From an uncultured Bacteroidales bacterium (GTDB lineage: Bacteria > Bacteroidota > Bacteroidia > Bacteroidales > UBA932): a stretch of 64,000 bases of DNA. Location of the stretch: the NCBI GenBank assembly GCA_944326365.1, contig CALVDR010000009.1, forward strand, positions 18,665-82,664. Reading direction: 5' to 3'. A program made the translations under genes and the position numbers. Below the pieces are notes generated by a model, which worked only from the letters and a program-made list of their open reading frames with translations, did not search any database and was not told the origin of the DNA. This document shows, one piece after another, positions 62,481 through 64,000 of the stretch; positions within the stretch are counted from its first letter, which is position 1; every line of letters starts with the position of its first letter.

Positions 62481-63803
62481 TTATTGCTTTACGCAACGCC
62501 CTGTCCCGTCCTGCTCCAGCAGGCTTTCCATCAGGCGGGCCATGCGTCCTGTCAGTTCCTTGCGCGAATATCCGGATATGTCGGCATTTTCAGATTCCGG
62601 CTCATCGGACTTGAACTTTTCCCAGCAGTCATCCAGGAATTTCCTTATTTCTCCGTAGTCATCCCATTCCAGCATCACTCCGCTGTGTGTTTCCCTGATC
62701 ACGTCCGCCATGGCACAGTCCGTCATTCCGATGGCCAGTATAGGGTGTCCCGAAGCCAGATATTCGAAAATCTTTCCTGTCAGTACGGCCTTGTATTCAG
62801 GCTCTTTCCGTTGAGGCAGCAGAAGGACTGACGCCCCCATCTGTTCCCGTGTGGCGACCTGATGGGTCTGGTATCCGAGATTCCGCAAGTTTTCAGCCAG
62901 GCCGTGCTCCATGACGGATTCCGTGATTTCCCTGTCGGTCTTGCCGACAAGTCTGATCCGTAGAAGTTTGCGGAATTCACTGTCTGTCCGGCACTTGTCT
63001 TCCAGAACCTTCCAAAGCGTCTCAGGGTTGCCGTCCGCAGCGAAAAGCCCGGTGTGTGTGATGTTGAAGAATCCGTCCGGTTCGATTATCTGCCTGAAAT
63101 CGGACTCGTCGTATCCGTTCGTGATGCAGTGTACGGGAGTGGAAGTCATGGACTGGAACTCTTGCTGCAGGGGCTTGGTCACCGTGACTATGGCCGAGGC
63201 CGAGTCCAGCACCTGCCTTTCCAGAGCGATGTGCCGGCGCCTGGCCCATGATGTCAGATGCAGATGCTTGAAATAGAACATCCTGGTCCACGGATCCCTG
63301 AAATCCGCTATCCAGGGCAGTTTCGTGGCCTGAGCCACCTTCATGGCTATCAGATGCATCGAATGGGGCGGTCCGGTACTGACTATGATGTCCACCGGAT
63401 GGTCTTTCAGATACCTCAGCAGATATTTGACTGACGGCCTCACCCAGAAACACCTCGGATCCGGGATGAAGAAGTTCCCGCGGATGAAAAGGGAGAGTTT
63501 CTGGAAAAGAGACTTCTTTCCTCCGCTTATCGGATTCACTTCGTCCTGCTTTTCCCCGGACTTTCCTGTCAGGGACCTGTATATCCTGTACGGTTCCGTT
63601 ATTCTGGTTTTCAGGATTTCGGCCTCAGGCGGAATATCGTCCGCCAGAGTCTTGTCGACAGATGTCAGTTCGGGATTTTCAGGTGTGTAAATGACCGGCT
63701 GCCAGTCTTCTCCCGGCAGATATTTGGCGAATTTCACCCATCGCTGCACGCCTGACCCTCCGGCCGGCGGCCAATAATATGTTATGACCAGTACCCTTTT
63801 CAT
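62481..63803 (-). CDS. Glycosyltransferase, GT4-like
   Basis: 440 residues from the ATG at 63803 (MKRVLVITYYWPPAGGSGVQRW); the longer reading adds 10 residues. The N-terminal Rossmann domain begins with VLVITYYWPPAGGSG, then LPWIADFRDPWTRMFYF, and the C-terminal domain has GLFAADGNPETLWKVLEDK, LASGHPILAIGMTDCA and a final helical region. It transfers a sugar from a nucleotide donor in the cytoplasm; donor and acceptor unknown. It precedes the YfhO gene on the same strand (52-bp gap), so both may act in one surface glycan pathway. Confidence 0.88.
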   Translation of the reverse strand: MKRVLVITYYWPPAGGSGVQRWVKFAKYLPGEDWQPVIYTPENPELTSVDKTLADDIPPEAEILKTRITEPYRIYRSLTGKSGEKQDEVNPISGGKKSLFQKLSLFIRGNFFIPDPRCFWVRPSVKYLLRYLKDHPVDIIVSTGPPHSMHLIAMKVAQATKLPWIADFRDPWTRMFYFKHLHLTSWARRRHIALERQVLDSASAIVTVTKPLQQEFQSMTSTPVHCITNGYDESDFRQIIEPDGFFNITHTGLFAADGNPETLWKVLEDKCRTDSEFRKLLRIRLVGKTDREITESVMEHGLAENLRNLGYQTHQVATREQMGASVLLLPQRKEPEYKAVLTGKIFEYLASGHPILAIGMTDCAMADVIRETHSGVMLEWDDYGEIRKFLDDCWEKFKSDEPESENADISGYSRKELTGRMARLMESLLEQDGTGRCVKQ

Positions 63804-63843
63804 GAATTTATGTCGAGGCCGATTCTCTATCACATAAAATTAA

Positions 63844-64000
63844 CGTCAGTTCGACGAATTATTCTACTCAGTACCAGAGACTTCGTCGAACTGACGTTAC
63901 GATTTCTTCGAAATCTCCCTTCATTTTACGTGTCACCCCACCTAAATCCTCCCCTATCGAGGGGAGGACTTACCCACGGATTCGTTTTACGAATCCTCTA
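63844..64000 (+). repeat. Dispersed inverted-repeat element, copy 3 (cut by window edge)
   Basis: Starts CGTCAGTTCGACG directly after AAAATTAA and follows copy 1 throughout the 157 visible bases, with scattered differences (for example CTTCATTTT where copy 1 has CTTTACCTTTT). The internal 13-bp hairpin and the GGATTCGT/ACGAATCC-type stem are retained. Confidence 0.8.

Overview
The window reads as a piece of a Bacteroidota chromosome, most likely order Bacteroidales. The evidence is a SusC/RagA-type TonB-dependent receptor, fused SecDF, PD40/SPOR envelope proteins, a CTAC thioredoxin-like lipoprotein, an eukaryotic-type GlyRS, and many promoters with the Bacteroidota -7 box TAnnTTTG instead of an E. 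coli-type -10. Most genes are housekeeping. I cannot name genus or species from the sequence.

Layout. 1-4 kb (minus): 5' end of a susC-like gene, an AT-bounded inverted-repeat element, tRNA-Ser(GCU), an NfeD-like protein and a PD40/SPOR envelope protein. 4-12.5 kb (plus): secDF, dnaE, then an AAA/DUF4143 ATPase behind three 33-bp tandem repeats. 12.5-21.4 kb: a secreted EEP-family hydrolase, then a plus-strand set made of a ThiL-like protein with weakened active-site motifs, a large exported protein with a complete HExxH...E zinc site, and its tandem paralogue that has lost every zinc ligand, followed by a CpXC protein. 21.4-34.4 kb: galK and a second EEP protein (minus), ychF (plus), and a six-gene minus run mfd-coaX-OMP-TPR-lptC-ppiD. 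34.7-49.5 kb (mostly plus): ruvB, a secreted Ntn-type hydrolase, frdA-frdB, hflX and tonB (minus), ybeY-mnmG, ruvA (minus), sufS-sufE-sufT-folK, glyS. 50-58 kb (plus): Na/Pi cotransporter plus a lipoprotein, galM, thyA, folA, an NSS transporter and a Fic protein. 58-64 kb (minus): low-molecular-weight phosphatase, second Fic protein, YfhO-type membrane protein and a glycosyltransferase.

Of most interest: (1) the 324-bp AT-rich mfd-ruvB gap carries four 9-mers one mismatch from the DnaA box, and base skew looks opposite on its two sides, so it is a candidate replication origin; two perfect parS-like palindromes lie about 9.5 kb away in and just after mnmG. (2) The protease / pseudo-protease pair with the ThiL-like gene is the best candidate for an undescribed functional unit. 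(3) A roughly 205-bp element with terminal inverted repeats and probable target duplications is present in two complete copies, one copy cut by the window edge and one end fragment; one copy sits directly in front of the folA start codon. (4) FolA and MnmG both look longer than usual through internal insertions. All homology calls are from motif recognition by eye, with no database search.
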